Source: Pagrus major (lineage: Eukaryota; Chordata; Actinopteri; Spariformes; Sparidae). From it: a stretch of 64,000 nt of DNA. Position 1 is the stretch's first letter. The number at the start of each line of letters is the position of its first letter. Positions 48,041 through 61,700 of this stretch are shown here, piece after piece. The notes beneath the pieces are model-generated. The model saw only the letters and a program-made list of their open reading frames with translations. It was not told where the DNA came from and made no database searches. Position numbers and translations under genes: made by a program. The stretch is taken from NCBI RefSeq assembly GCF_040436345.1, contig NC_133223.1, positions 25,980,410 through 26,044,409 of the forward strand. Reading direction: 5' to 3'.

Positions 48041-48305
48041 TAGTTAATTTTGCTTTTCAGAATAAAAGCGCAGACCTGGTCTCAAATCTAAAAAAACAGT
48101 CCTCAAATCTGTTTTTTTTTTTTTCTAATAAACATTATATCGCAATAAATGTATATCTGGTTATTAGAGGTCACTGACATCTCAAATTAAACTGCTTTTA
48201 ATCTCTGATAACGTTGTTTTTTTTTTACATGTTTTTAGTGTTTTGGTTTAGTTTTATAATTAGCATATGTTAAGTGTCTTTGAGTATCATGAAAATAAAA
48301 TGTGC

Positions 48306-48334
48306 TATTATTATTATTATTATTATTATTATGA
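48306..48334. repeat. (ATT)n microsatellite
   Basis: About nine ATT units between umps and fn1. Confidence 0.9.
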
Positions 48335-48424
48335 AAAATTAACATTAACCTAAGTCTGTGTATCATATGCACCTAAGAGAGTACATAAAAAAACACTTAC
48401 AACAAAGACCCAACAAAAAAACTG

Positions 48425-49712
48425 ACAACGTTTGAATTTTTTCAGTTTATTAAAAAGTTTCAGTCCACAGTAGTTCAGATTTTGGCACCAACAATATAAA
48501 AAACAAGTTAATCAAAAATAAAGTGTACACCCCAAAAAAGCATCGAACAAAATGCCTGAATAAAAAGGGATAAATAAAAGAAATGAATAAAAAAATACAA
48601 ACATTAACATGTATTTTGCCTGGAAACAATGGTGAATTTTCCAATACATTGTTGAAATAACAGTTTAACTTTTGGTCAGCCAGCTTTTGCTTTATAGATG
48701 TCATAGGTTCCATTACCTATGTACAATTTAAAAACAACCACATTACAGATCGTAGAATCACATCTACATGGCGACTTCAATAGCCTACACTGTAATACTT
48801 GCAAGACAACATGTTTTAATACCAACTCAAACGTTAACAGTGCTTATCTTTTTAAAGAAAGTTTGTTGTTTTGAATGTCTTGTCATTTAAAGAGAAATCT
48901 TATGAAGGAAACTGACCACAGAGAAACAGACAGGAAACACAGTTTTTACTAACTTGAATCAGAATCCTTTATACAAACTGTCTCATCAGTTTTATTAATA
49001 TATGACTGTCCTGTCTTTCTAGCCCTTGGGCAACAAGGGAAATACTGTATGGCTTTGGTATTCCTCTGTGATAAACTGATTTAGAAATGTCTGAAGACCC
49101 AGAGAATGCATTCTATCATTAACTAAAGGTTTTCTAAATATATATTAGTCACAGTGATTTAAAATCAAGGGAAATGCAACATATGTGGCTACAGTTACTA
49201 TCAGGGAACATAATTATTATAAAATCAGACACATTTGAAGTGGTGTGTTTTGTCTTGGTCAAAGGAAGGATGGAATGTTTTAATAAAAATAAAATAAAGT
49301 CCCAATGCAACAGTAAAAATACACGACAATACTGCAACTGGTGTGCGTGTATGTGTGTGTACACAGTATGTTCGGTGTAGGCAGGTTTGAGGTGATAAAG
49401 CAGCAGGATTTGTGCTTTGACAGATTGATGTCAAAAGTTCATCAGAAGAAGAAAATCCTTGTTTCTACTGAACAAGAAAGGATCGCAACCAACATGAAAA
49501 GTTGGACAGATCTTTGAAAAGGCACAGAGGTTGGTGTAGGAAAAAGTCTCATTAAGGCACTTAAATTTGGTGAGGGGAAACCTTTAAGGCACAGATCTGA
49601 TGAAAATGTCTTCTTTTAAGGAAAGCATGAGGAGGCTTCCTTCTCTAAGTGGTAGCGACACTGTGAGGGGGTCTAACTTCTTCATTCCCCTTAACTCGTA
49701 CTCCCCTCTTGT
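48425..49712 (-). other. fn1: Probable fn1 3' UTR
   Basis: No open frame. A poly(A) signal AATAAA at 48451-48446 is followed by GTTGTCAGTTTTTTTGTTGG-type GU-rich sequence, predicting cleavage near 48425 and a UTR of about 1.3 kb. Confidence 0.5.
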
Positions 49713-49781
49713 CTACTCCGAGGGACTCTGAGCGTCTGCGAGCAGCTCCGGCCTCAAACATTCAATTGGACATTGGATGTT
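49713..49781 (-). other. fn1: fn1 last coding exon: dimerisation tail
   Basis: Encodes [20 protein letters not shown], then SE and stop. The two cysteines in CPIEC are those that form the antiparallel interchain disulfides of the fibronectin dimer. Confidence 0.9.
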
Positions 49782-52700
49782 CTGGAGAGCAGAGAAGGGC
49801 GGGGCAAGAAGAGAAGAGCAGATTTGTTAGTTTGACTGGATTTAGAACGACATCTTGTAAAACAATGAGAAATTCAAGTTGTAAGAGTATGTATACAGTG
49901 TTTTTTTTGTATTATTTTAGAGCAGAATATTGGTAGTAACACCTATAGTGAGGCACTGACCAGTTTACGTAGAGCGTTTTCTCTGTACCGGTCGAAGGCA
50001 TCTGTATGAACAGGTTGAAGTAGATCAGCGTCCACATCGGTATTTCCTCCCGGTCTTCTGCAGTTCTCACAACGCCAGCCCTGAAGAGGGGTAAGGGAGA
50101 GAGATTAATGCACACAAATAAACACAGTCTGATCACAAGCACTAGAAAAGGAAGACACTGAGAAGCTGTACATGGGCTTTTTAACCCAGTGTAACTCACC
50201 TGCTGTCCTCCGTGGCAGGTACAAGTACAGATGGCGCCCAGGTATTCCTTCTGCCACTGGTTTCCTACATGGTACATTTTCCCATCGTCATAGCACGTAG
50301 ACTCATCTGGAGGGTGAGAGTTGCATATTACATACATGCATGGGTAATTGAATATCAGGTAATAGAACAACCAAGTCAAGATATCTGATACTATTAAATG
50401 TATGTGTGAGTTTATTTTATGATGCATGACATACTAAACTTAACTACACACGATTATGATGTCTGAATGTGTATGGGTCTAGCTGTGTGTGTGTATGTGT
50501 GTGCCAGTCTGCACTTACGAGGTTCACATTTGAATTCGCCCTTGCCGTTGCCCTGGCAGGTGCAGCTCATCATCTGACCGTTCTCAGCGTGGCGATCCCA
50601 CTTCTCACCGATTCTGTAGTTATTACCGTTGTCATGACACCACTCTGAAGGACAGCGGAGAATGGAAGAGAGGAAAAAAGGAAGTGAGGAGCAAGGGAGG
50701 GAGAGGAGAGATGCATGAGGAGGAGCAGAATGAGAGAGTGGAGGAAAGAGAGGGAAGTGGATATATGAGAGAAGTTCATGAGACAAAAATTCAAACTTTT
50801 CCTCTTCACGCTGCAGAGAAAGATTCACAGTAATGATGATGATTCAATGATAACCATGCTTTCACAGCTACATCCAAAATCTCTCGAAAACAAGCGTGAA
50901 ACAGTCTCTAAAGTGGTGCAAAAACAGGCCTACATCTTCATTATGCAAAATACATTTGTGGTTCAAACATCATGTGATCACATCCTGTAGATAAGATAAG
51001 GCCTAGGTGTGTTTTGGGGACACACAGACAGTGAGATGATTTTTAATCTTATGCAAAATGGATGGTGATCTCAGTTTCTGGTATTGTCGTGTTAGCTGAA
51101 TGGACAATACGAAATTACTGAGACTGATTCTGATCAGTTAGCTTAGTGTAGCTTAGCAGCTGCTTGCCCTCTTACTGTGATGTTCTCATAGTTTAAAGAG
51201 GCAGAGCAGAGAGACCAACATGGGCAGACTACAAACAAATTAAATCATCATCTTTGCAAACACAAAGCTGTAAATGATCTAGTTATCTTTGCCAAGGCTG
51301 CCCATGCCGTCATTTTATTACCGAGTGCTTCTGCACATAGAACACAAACTGTACATTTCTATGGCTTTTGATCTGTAGCTAAGGAATTCATAACGTCTAT
51401 AATGTCAGATGTACTCATGTATTGTATTTCACATACGTCTGATCATCTTTACAAAATATCATTTTGTTGATTTCTTATAAATTCCTCTTAAATCAATCAC
51501 ATAGAATTATTTGATTTCTAATTCCATGGTGTGTTTGCAAAGCATGCTGGGATGGGGTTAATAAGCCACTCACTGGATGAATCACACCTAAAATGGCCGC
51601 TGCCCAGCCCCAGGCAGCGACACCAGAGCTTGAAGCCTGTCTCAGACATGCGCTCCCACTCTGAGCCCACCTCGTGGTAGGTTTGGGTGAATGTGTCGTA
51701 ACACACATCCCTGTTGGTGGTGATGGGGATGTCACCTGGAACTAAAGGACGGAAGAAAAAAATATACGTTTACAACAAAACCAACTCATCTGTTTTACTT
51801 CGTCTTAACTTGTTATGACAGATGATAGACAGGACACTTTGTCAGTGCATAATACATTACCAGCATTGCCAACGGTCACGACTTCATCCAGAACCTTCTC
51901 TTTAGCCCCGCCCCTCATGGCTTCCACTAAGACATTATAGGACGCTCCGGATGTCAGTCCAATCAGTGTGGCACTGTTGGAGGTGCCAGGAAGACGCATC
52001 TATATGGAAGAAGAGAAAGTTAATAAGTAGTCCTTACACCTCCAGCAGTAAATATGTGTGTGCATGATTGTGTGTGTGTGTGTGTGTGTGTATATACCTG
52101 GAAGCCCATCTCCTCCAGGTGTGTAATAGGGTTGCAGGACACCTCATACTCTGAAGTCTGAGGAATGGGCTGCCAGGAGATGGTTGTGACTGTCTGTGCT
52201 TCTTGAGGCAACTCAGTTTCATTGTCGGGGAACCCAAACGCAAGACCTGGCAGAGGACCATCGCTCACCTACAGGATCAAATATACAGCATTGAGATAAT
52301 GAGAGGTCATAAAATCAATCTCAAAAACACTCTCACAACAAATAGCAAGTTCATAAAACGTTCATTCAGTTTGCTTTGAAACGCCCAACCCAACCCCACA
52401 GAGCTGAGTGAGTATGTTGTTGGTTACCAGCTGCATCCTGATTAAGATAACTGAATATTTTAATATATAATTATCTATTTAATTAACATTTATTGCAATA
52501 TGAATGACACTTTTTTCCCCAGATATTCGCCAGCTAAGTAACTTGCCCAGAAGCTAAAGGAAAATCTAAATGAGAGAGGATGAATATCATATTTTCACAG
52601 CAGTATTATAATTTAAGTCTCACACACCTTCACCAAAGGTATTCTGTTTCCATCAGGACCTGCTGCAGGAATATAGACCAGTGGTTCTCTGAGAGTTGGT

Positions 52701-55700
52701 CTTTGTCCTTCTTTGGGTCCACCGTAGGGGCCATGAAAACCGTTATTGGGGCCCAGGTTCTGGTACTCTGTGTAGATGTGCTGACCATGCTGGCCTGGCT
52801 GGCTCTGGCCACTAGTGCCAGCCAAGTGAACGTGGTTGGTGTCGAAACTGGACACAAAAAGACAGAGCAATGAGGAAAAAGCAGTGACAGAAAAAAGGGA
52901 TAAAAAACATGCATTTTGTGCTCAAATGATAATATCAGTTTGATTCTGCAGGTTCTTACATCTTGTCATTGAAGGACTCTGGAACATCCAGGATGTCAGT
53001 GGTGGGTCGGTGAGAAACAGGAAGCTGTGGCAGCTCAGGGACCAATAGATGATCTGTAACTGGCTCTGATTGGACAAGAAATGCATGTATGCTAGCTGTT
53101 AGAAGCAAGCAAGGCAAAGCAAATGTACAGATCCACTAGATTAATTTTAGCAGGTAAGAACTCTACATGGTTGTGTTTCCTCTGTTCTCCTTTAACAACA
53201 GGAAACCAATTAACCTGCCCGATTCCAATAATCCAATACACAAAGAAAACTTTGAATAGTAAGTTCTTTTCAATAGGAAAACCTAAAAAAGTCAAGAATT
53301 TCCAGTTAAAAGTGCATCTGATGGATCCATACAGCTTGTGGCTGCAGACACAGACTGATGTATGGTGGAGTTTGTATTTGATCAAGTCGGTTGTATAGTT
53401 GCTCTTCAGTGAATTCAATCAAAATTAGATATTTGCTCTCAACAGTATGCTTAATAATGTCAACCAGCTGTGGTAATGCTTTTAAGAAACAGACAATTTG
53501 TGATTTTTGATACCTCTGCCTGGGAATCCACAAGTGTAGATTTCCCCATGACAGCTTTCCAACACCTTAACATCAGTGTTTAGTATGGAAGAACATAAAT
53601 ATACTATATGCTGTAACTCTATTTTAGCAGCTATTATGGAAGAAAGCCAGCAGAGGGCAGCAGAGCTCAGCTCGCAAACATACAGACATTGTCAATCTGC
53701 AGGAATTATTACTTAAGTTTTGTTACTTTTACAAGAAATAAGTGGTGCTGCTATGGCTTAAAATTTCCGATGTAGTCTAAGGTTCTATCCTTGAGTGGAG
53801 AGATGTGATTCACATAATAAGTTTATTTCTTGGCACATTTCCTGTGAGTGGGTAATACAAAACAGCCCATAACGTCAGGTTTTATGGCTTTATCAACATT
53901 TTTGTGGGAAGACTTAATTGCAGCTAGTTTTATTATTTCACAGCACCAGTAGTACTGCATGTAATACCTTCAGAATATCATAATTAGGAAGAAACCGTAC
54001 TAGAGACACAGTTTTCACCAGAGAATGGTAAAATAGAAACTTCCCTTTGACATTGTCACAATATCTTAAAGAAAGAAAGTCAAAGTTAAAGATCTGAAGT
54101 TTGCGTGGGCCATTCAGATTGATGATGGGTGTACTTACGTGTTCTGGCTTTGCCCACCAGAGGTGTGCTTCTCAAAGCATTCTGCAGGGAGACAATCTTA
54201 ATGACGTACTCAGTTCCTGGTTTCAGACCTACAGCCAAACACAACGAATACACAAAAAGTTATGAACATTCGTCATTTGCCATCTATGTATTTGCATGTA
54301 TGATCTATTCGTTTGTGCACAGTAAGTATGCACAATCTCGTGCGCCACACTCACCATTGATAATGGCGTAGCTTTGGCCTGCATGGGGTCTGGGGATAAG
54401 TTCTCGCGGCAAACCTCCGGCCTCCTCATAGGTGACGTAATACCCAGTAACCCCTGGACTGCGTGATGGCTCCCAGGTGAAGGAGATGCTGTTGGGGTTC
54501 AGGGAGGTGAAGCGGATGTTGGTGGGTGGAATGACCAACGGTTTGGCTGGAAGAGACGGACAAACAGGTAAGTACTCAGAGAAATTTGCTAACTAAATGC
54601 TATTTTGAGCAGCATGTTTGGATAATGTGTTATGACACCGTAGGATAGATATTAATGGTTACCTGTGGTGGCAGTGAGTGTAAAAGGAGGGCTGCGTCCA
54701 TTTCCTTTCAGTGTATAGATATTGATCTTGTAGGTGGTGCCTGACTCCAGACCTGAAGTGAAGGAACAGTGACAGGTTAGTGAGGGAATGTGTGTGCCTC
54801 TGTGTAGCAATGCTAGGAACATGTGTGCCATTATTCCTACAGCTGCTGGTTTAAATACATATTTGTGTATTTTTATACACTCTCTCATCTGTGTACCTGT
54901 AATAGTGTATGAACGCAGGTCAGGGCCGATGTTCTTCTGAATGGGTATGTAGCCTGTAGTGGAGGTGGTGGGTGTGGCCTCAACCAGGAAGCCGGAGATG
55001 GTTTCTGTCTTAGAGCGCCAGGTCAGAGTGATGGAAGAGTCGTTCACGTCAGAGATACGTACGCGACGAGGGGGGCTGATGTCTTGAGTTGGATGAGGAA
55101 AGAGAGAGAAGTGAGGATGGGAGAATATATTTGGTAATGAAAAACAAGAGTGGATTAAGAATGCCATCTCTAAGATGTCATGTCAATGCATTTACTTGTC
55201 AGATATTCAATATTTATGTGTTAGAGACTCACTTTCCAGAGTGTCGACCTCTGCTTGGACTGGCCTGCTGGTCAGAGAGTTTTTCAAGGCATAAACTTGG
55301 ACTTCATAGGTAGTTGCAACCTGAGAATGATGAAGAAAGAGAGAGAAAAATGACTTCAGTTTCTTGCTGTATTGCACAGTCTCCATAAGACAAAGAGAGA
55401 TAACTATTATGGCTGCAGTTACAATCTAGCTGCATGTGGATCTGCCTACATAGTTATTTTTCTCTGCAAGTTCTAATATGCGAGATAAATACGTTTACAA
55501 CCTAAGAGATTTTATACTGACTGCACACTCACAGACCCACACTCACCATGAGTCCAGAGATGTGTGCCTGTGAGGCATCTGGGGCCAGGTTCATCTCCTT
55601 GGTAGGACCGGACTTGTTTTTGGGGTTCACCACGACACGGTAGCCCGTGAGGCCTTTCAGGCCAGTCAGTCGGTTGTCCTGACCCGGCCCAGACCAACGC

Positions 55701-58700
55701 ATAATGAAAGAGGTGGGAGTGACCTGGGAGAACTGGAGGTTGGTGGGCGGTGAGATGGCTGTGGGGAAGGAAGAGCATAAAAAGAGGGTGAGAGGGAGAT
55801 GGTACTGGCGGTATTGACAGAGCGAGACGCAAATCAATAAATGTCATTTTTATCAATTTTCTCTTCCATACCTGTAGCTTGTGTCCCGACCAGTGGTGTG
55901 CTGGATGTGCCATCATGCAGAGCGATGACCTTCACGGTATACTCAGTGCCAGGCTGCAGACCATAGATAATAGTGGACTCAGCATCGCCTCTGGGAGCAG
56001 GAAGCAGCTCTCTCTCACCCTCCTCCGAACTTGAATATAAGACCCGGTAGGATGAAACAATTCCCTCAGGACTGTCCCAGGTGATCCGCAGTGAGGTGGA
56101 GTCGATGTCTGAGAAGGTCAGGTCCTTGGGATGGTCTATATCTAAAGGGAAGGGGAGCAGTCAGGCGGTTGTTTTTGAATTTGTGAAAGTTTGTTGAATA
56201 ATATTTCTCACATATCTCTCTAAAAAGTGTAAATCCTTACTTGTTAAAGCGTTCACAACCATGGGAGAGCTCTCGCCATCTTGTCCAAGAGCGTACACAC
56301 TCAAAACGTACTCTGCTGTGGGCATCAGTCCTGAGAAAGTGATCTCAGTCTGGTCTGGAAAAGATATGGAAAAGGATATGTAAACAGAGAAAGAACACAA
56401 AATAGATAAGAGTTTTCTACACTGAGAAACCAGCTTTAAAAAACTGACACCATCACTAATCATACCTGGAGCCACCACCTCTGTGAAAGATGGCCCCTGT
56501 CCATTTCTGGGGACGCCAGTCACCCTGTATCCCTTGATCGGGCCCTGAGCAGGGCTCCACCTCACTGTCACGCTGTTGTCTTTCACATCCATCACCTCCA
56601 TATCAGAAGGAGAGTCGACACCTAAGAGAGGAGGATGGAAAGATGGAGAGGAAAAAGGTGTGAGTGGAAACACAGAGCCAAAGGGAGCTAAAATCACTAA
56701 AAAGGTGGCTGTGTTTTGCCTTTGGGAGGATGTGTGTGTGCATACTTGTCTTGTGTGTGACATAGATTGGCGTGCTGGATGCAGGGCTGTCTCCTCTACC
56801 AGTCACAGCATAGACAGTGATGATGTAGTCGGTACCAGGCTTCAGGTTCTTGATTGTGGCAGTGGACTGAGAGCCCGGCACTGTGAACTCCTTAGGGTTA
56901 CTGTGACCTCCTGAATAAAGAAAGATCATAAATATTAGAAAAAAACAACCTTTAAAGAATCAGTAGACTAGTAACAACTCCTAAAAGAAAAACAAGGAAA
57001 AGCTTACCTGTCTCTCCATGAGTGATCCTGTAGTAGCGCACAGTGACAGGTGGAGAATCCCAGCGGACGGTGATGCTGGTGGGGGTGGAGTCGAGCACTT
57101 CCAGGTCTGTGGGAGCATCAGAGACTGGAGAGAAAATGAAAAGACAGAGACAATGAAGTTTAAATAAACAACATGATGACAATATGGTGCCAAACTGGAG
57201 GAAGAATCAAATACTAAATCAAGATTTCTTACTTGTCTTCTGTTTCCCACTGAGCGGCTGGCTCTCCTCTGTCCGGCTCACTGCAAAGATGTTCACCAAG
57301 TACTCGGTGTCTGCGGTGAGACCTGTCAGGGTGAAGTGGTTCCTGGATGGGGGCAGCCTCTCGTCCTTGGCCCTTCCGCCGCTGGCCATCTGGTAGCGGA
57401 TACGATAACCGGTAATTTTGCTCTGGGGAGCGAGCCAGTGGATGGTGAAGGAGTTGGTAAAGATCTCAGAGAAACGAAGGCCAACTGGTGAATCCAGAGC
57501 TGTGGAAGATTGGGAGGTACAGAAAAGGCAGCATGAAGGTCCAGGTCAGCTAACTACTGAGATGTATATCGTCTTTTCCCTGACAGAGATGCTCATTTGC
57601 TATTTTCTGCACTGATATACTCCTGTTGTTAAATCAGATCAGGTAAGACTCACCTGTTTTCTTGGTGCCCACAAGGGGGGAGCTCTCTCTCTGCTCATAA
57701 ACACACACAACGCTCACCAGGTACTCTGTGTGAGGCAGCAAGTCTGTGGACAGTGAAAAAGGAAATTTCAAATATAGAAACAAGTAAGAAACTTTTAAAA
57801 CAAGATTTCATATTCCACATCTAAGCACATAACTGGCCATGTTGTTGTTTGTGTGTCTGTGTGTTGTTTTTGCTATAACTTACTCCTGAGCACCACTCTG
57901 TTACTTCCATCGTCTACGCTGGTTTCTGTAATGTCATCTTCATCGTCAATGGGATGATACCTGAACAATAAGGAGACGTGTGTGTGTAATAAAATCAGCA
58001 TTCAAGAGAAAATCTGAACAAGAAATAAACAATACTGAGCTGTCGGAACATCTTATGTTTCTGTTCGTACCTGACGAGGAAGTTGTTGATGTCAGCACTG
58101 TTGGGGACACGGGGAGACACCCAGGTGACCTCCAAACTGTCTGTCCCAACCTGGCCAAAGGCCAAATCGGTGGGGGCTGGTACAGCTATTGTAAAGAGAA
58201 GAAAAGAAAATAGAAATGAAGAAAGATATGACTCTGCCATCTCTTAAAGGGAAGAGTCTGTGGTTTATGTGTGTGTGATCCATGTCTGAAGTTTTACGAC
58301 ATCTTAAAAGTGAGAGAACAAGCAGTGTGTGCATTGGGGGGCAAAATGCGCCTCAGTATGATAAAAACCCCTCAACTGAAACCAGATGGTCCACGTGTAC
58401 ACACACTCACAGAGGATTATTAAACTGACAACACAGCATGCACTGCAATTACATCAGCAACTTAAAGGTCTGCTTTGAAGAGCCATGACTTAGGGTTAAT
58501 AAGAACCTTATTGCATTATGTAACTCAGAGCACACATTGTGATTTGTGAGTCCCTCGCAGTCGACACAATTGTGACAGTTTGGTATTCTTATATATAACT
58601 GAACTAAAAAATAAATCTTCTTCGTTTGATGGAAACATGGATCTTACAGGTCTGCTGTGTGACTGTGGTGGGCTCGCTCTCGCCATTCTCCGTGATAGTG

Positions 58701-61700
58701 GTCACGCTGATGTCATAGCCGATACCAGGCTCCAGTCCGTAAACGGTATATTGACCGGTCGTCGGCAGAACCATGTCCTCGAAGATGGGTACGCTCTCGC
58801 CGGCTGCAACCACCGTGATCCTGTAACCAGTGATGGCTGTGGTGTTGAGCGGTGACCAGCTGAGACTGATGGTGGTGTCGCTCACGTCCTGGAAGCTGAG
58901 GTCTGTCAGCTTTGGGACGTCTGGGTAGGGAGAGATTGGAGGAGATGGGGTGTAGGGGAGGTGGAAGGAAGAGAGAACAGAAACACCAAACAAACAAGAA
59001 GAAAAGGTGGAAAGAAACCAGCAGACAAAATACAGAAGAGGTGGTTAGGGTGAGCAATGGAAATTGTCAACTTCCAGTTGGGCGAGATGTTCAACATGTC
59101 ACACCAATGGAAGAGCAAATGCAAGGCTGCCTTTCCTGGTATATATTACCATCTAGTGAGGTTTCAACTACTATTCAATGAAGTGTCTCCATTGAAAGTT
59201 CTTAATATATACACAGGATAAAGTGTGCATTAATGCTGCAAAACGGTCCTGGTACCAAGGCTAAGTTAGAGCCGTAATACTAACAGAATAGAGCTAGTAT
59301 CTGTTAATTATTGAAAGCTAATGTGTTATTTTAATATATTAGCTTTCAACATAACATGTTAATTTAAAGATGAGGCTTTTGTGAATGACAGCTTGCTCTT
59401 ACCTGTTGCCATAATGAACGACTCCCTAATCAGTCTCAAAAAAAAAACCCAAAAACCCTAGGATTATGAGTTTACCGCTCACTCACCTGGTGTGATTGTA
59501 GTTGATATCGGAGTGCTCTCCATATCATCCTTAACAGTAACAACACTGATGTTGTACTCCACTCCTGGACTGAGGTTCTCCAGGGTGCAGGAGTTCTGCC
59601 CCACCTCCACAAACTCCTCCACACTGTTTCCTTCCTGCCCATTGGTGGGAGTGCACGTCACTTTGTAGCCAGTGATGTCTAAGAGGGAGAGAGTCGGAGA
59701 AAGAAAAAAGAAGGAAGGTTTAAAGAGGTAGATTTGTAATGTCTTAAGAGACTGCAGCTCACAAGGACACATAAGAGAGGGATACTATTAAGTTTTATCT
59801 TTTCAATATGTTCAGAGTGACTTAATTCTTGTTTTTCATGCACACCTTGGTCTGAAGGTGTGTGTGTACCTGGTGTACTGGCCCCGTTCCACTGGACTAC
59901 GAGCTCTCCAGTGCCTGGGTTAGACTCCAGGTTGAGATCAGTGGGAGGAGACAGAGCTGAAGACGAACAAGAAAAAGACGAGTCAGAGGAGGAGGAAATG
60001 AACAGGAGTAAAAGATAAAGCAAGCAATAACAGTAAAAAAAAAAACAAGAACAAAAGGTGCAAGAGTCAATATTTATTAGTTTATTCTTACGTGTGACAA
60101 CACGGCGTGTGACTGGTGTTCCCTGCTCGTGGCCGTCTATTACTGGCTGGACGCTGTAGGTGTACTCCACTCCCGGAGTCAGGCCGGAAACGTAAATACT
60201 CCCTGAGTCGGAGGTCACGTCTCTGGGGGCTTCTCCGCCCTGACTGGGTCGTACTGTCAGCTGAAAGATGAATGCACACAGTCAGGGAGAGACATGGATC
60301 GCGGGTACAGGAGGTAAAGGTCAGAGGTCAATGTTTTCCCAAGAACATGGAGGCCGGCAGAAAATTCTCATCTCTGGTGTGACATATTCTGACCAATCAG
60401 ATGTACAGCATCCCTGAGGCCTGTGGTTCCCCTGTTATCTAACTCCATGGGGCCAACACTAAACCAAGAATAACTGGAAAGGACTTTCCAAAGCATGCGG
60501 AAGGAAATACATATGAAGGCAATCACACAATCCAGTTGTTGAGAAGGACAGAATGGGAAACATGGTCATAATATAATACAAATACATGACATAATATATG
60601 TTTTGTATTTGCAGTGAGTGTACCTTGTATCCAATGTGGGGAACTGGAGTCCAGGAGATTACGATTGAGGTGTCCGTCACATCAGTGCTGAAATGAGGAG
60701 CGTTGCCCATTGGTGGGGCTACGAACACACAGAGAGTAAAAGAGTCATCAGTTTTTGATCTTTCCACTCAACAATGTCTTTCAAACCATCCATTATGTCC
60801 TCTAGTCATCTTAAATGATCGATCTTGATTTCTGAGGGCTCATATCTATTTATTTATTTACTCATTACTAATATTTTGGGATTAAAATGAGCTGATCATT
60901 GCCAATATGTTCCCTTGTGAAAATCAGAGTTTCACATGTCACAAATTTTCACTTGTCGGAACAATTATGCAGAATAATAAACCAAACAAAGTCTGAATTA
61001 CAAGATCACTCTGAGCTCATACACAGTTTACATGCTGCTTGACGTTCGTTTGTACATGCATAAAACACTCACTGGTGGTAAACACAGCCGTCTCTCCTTC
61101 ACTCAGTGTATTATCTTGCTCCGCGTGTAGCGTGGCAGTGTACTCTGTGTAAGGCTTCAGGTTGAGGAGGGTGTACTGAGTGAGGCGGGAGGGCAGGCGC
61201 AGCTGCTTGGGGGTCGAGCCCTCGAGGGTGAGGAAGAGCCGGTAGCCAGTGATTTTGGCACGGGGGGCAAACCACATCATCACAGCACTGTCTTCAGTCA
61301 CGTTGGTGAAATGGATATCGGTAGGAGCGTCGGGCTCTAGAAAGAGAGACGTCGATAAACATGGTTAGATATGAACAGTTTATAGAATTAAGGTTCTGAC
61401 GGCCATATTTTTTTAGCTCATTATGTTAAAATCCCATATAATTTTCCCAAGCACGAGGATCTAAATTGCTTTCCACACAGCTGCCAGCTGATTCTTTTGT
61501 TTAGTCACATTGTCATCCGTCATACTCACTTGTAGTTTGCTCTCCAATAAGCGGTAAACTTTCCTCTCCATTGTGAATGCTGTAGATGTTGAAGCGGTAA
61601 AGCGTTCCAGGCTCCAGGTGTGACACTTCAATGTAGGAGTTTTCAATGACAGGAAGAGTCATCTCCCTCTGCGGAGTACCAGACTCATCAACAGGTACGG

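Noticed and set aside
47986-48177. Plus-strand frame upstream of umps
   Set aside because: 63 codons, poly-Phe tail from a T run, no homology; the region is better read as promoter.
53092-53418. 108-codon minus-strand frame between V region and III-14
   Set aside because: Lies in the fn1 intron, has no fibronectin-like sequence, and phases of the flanking exons join without it.
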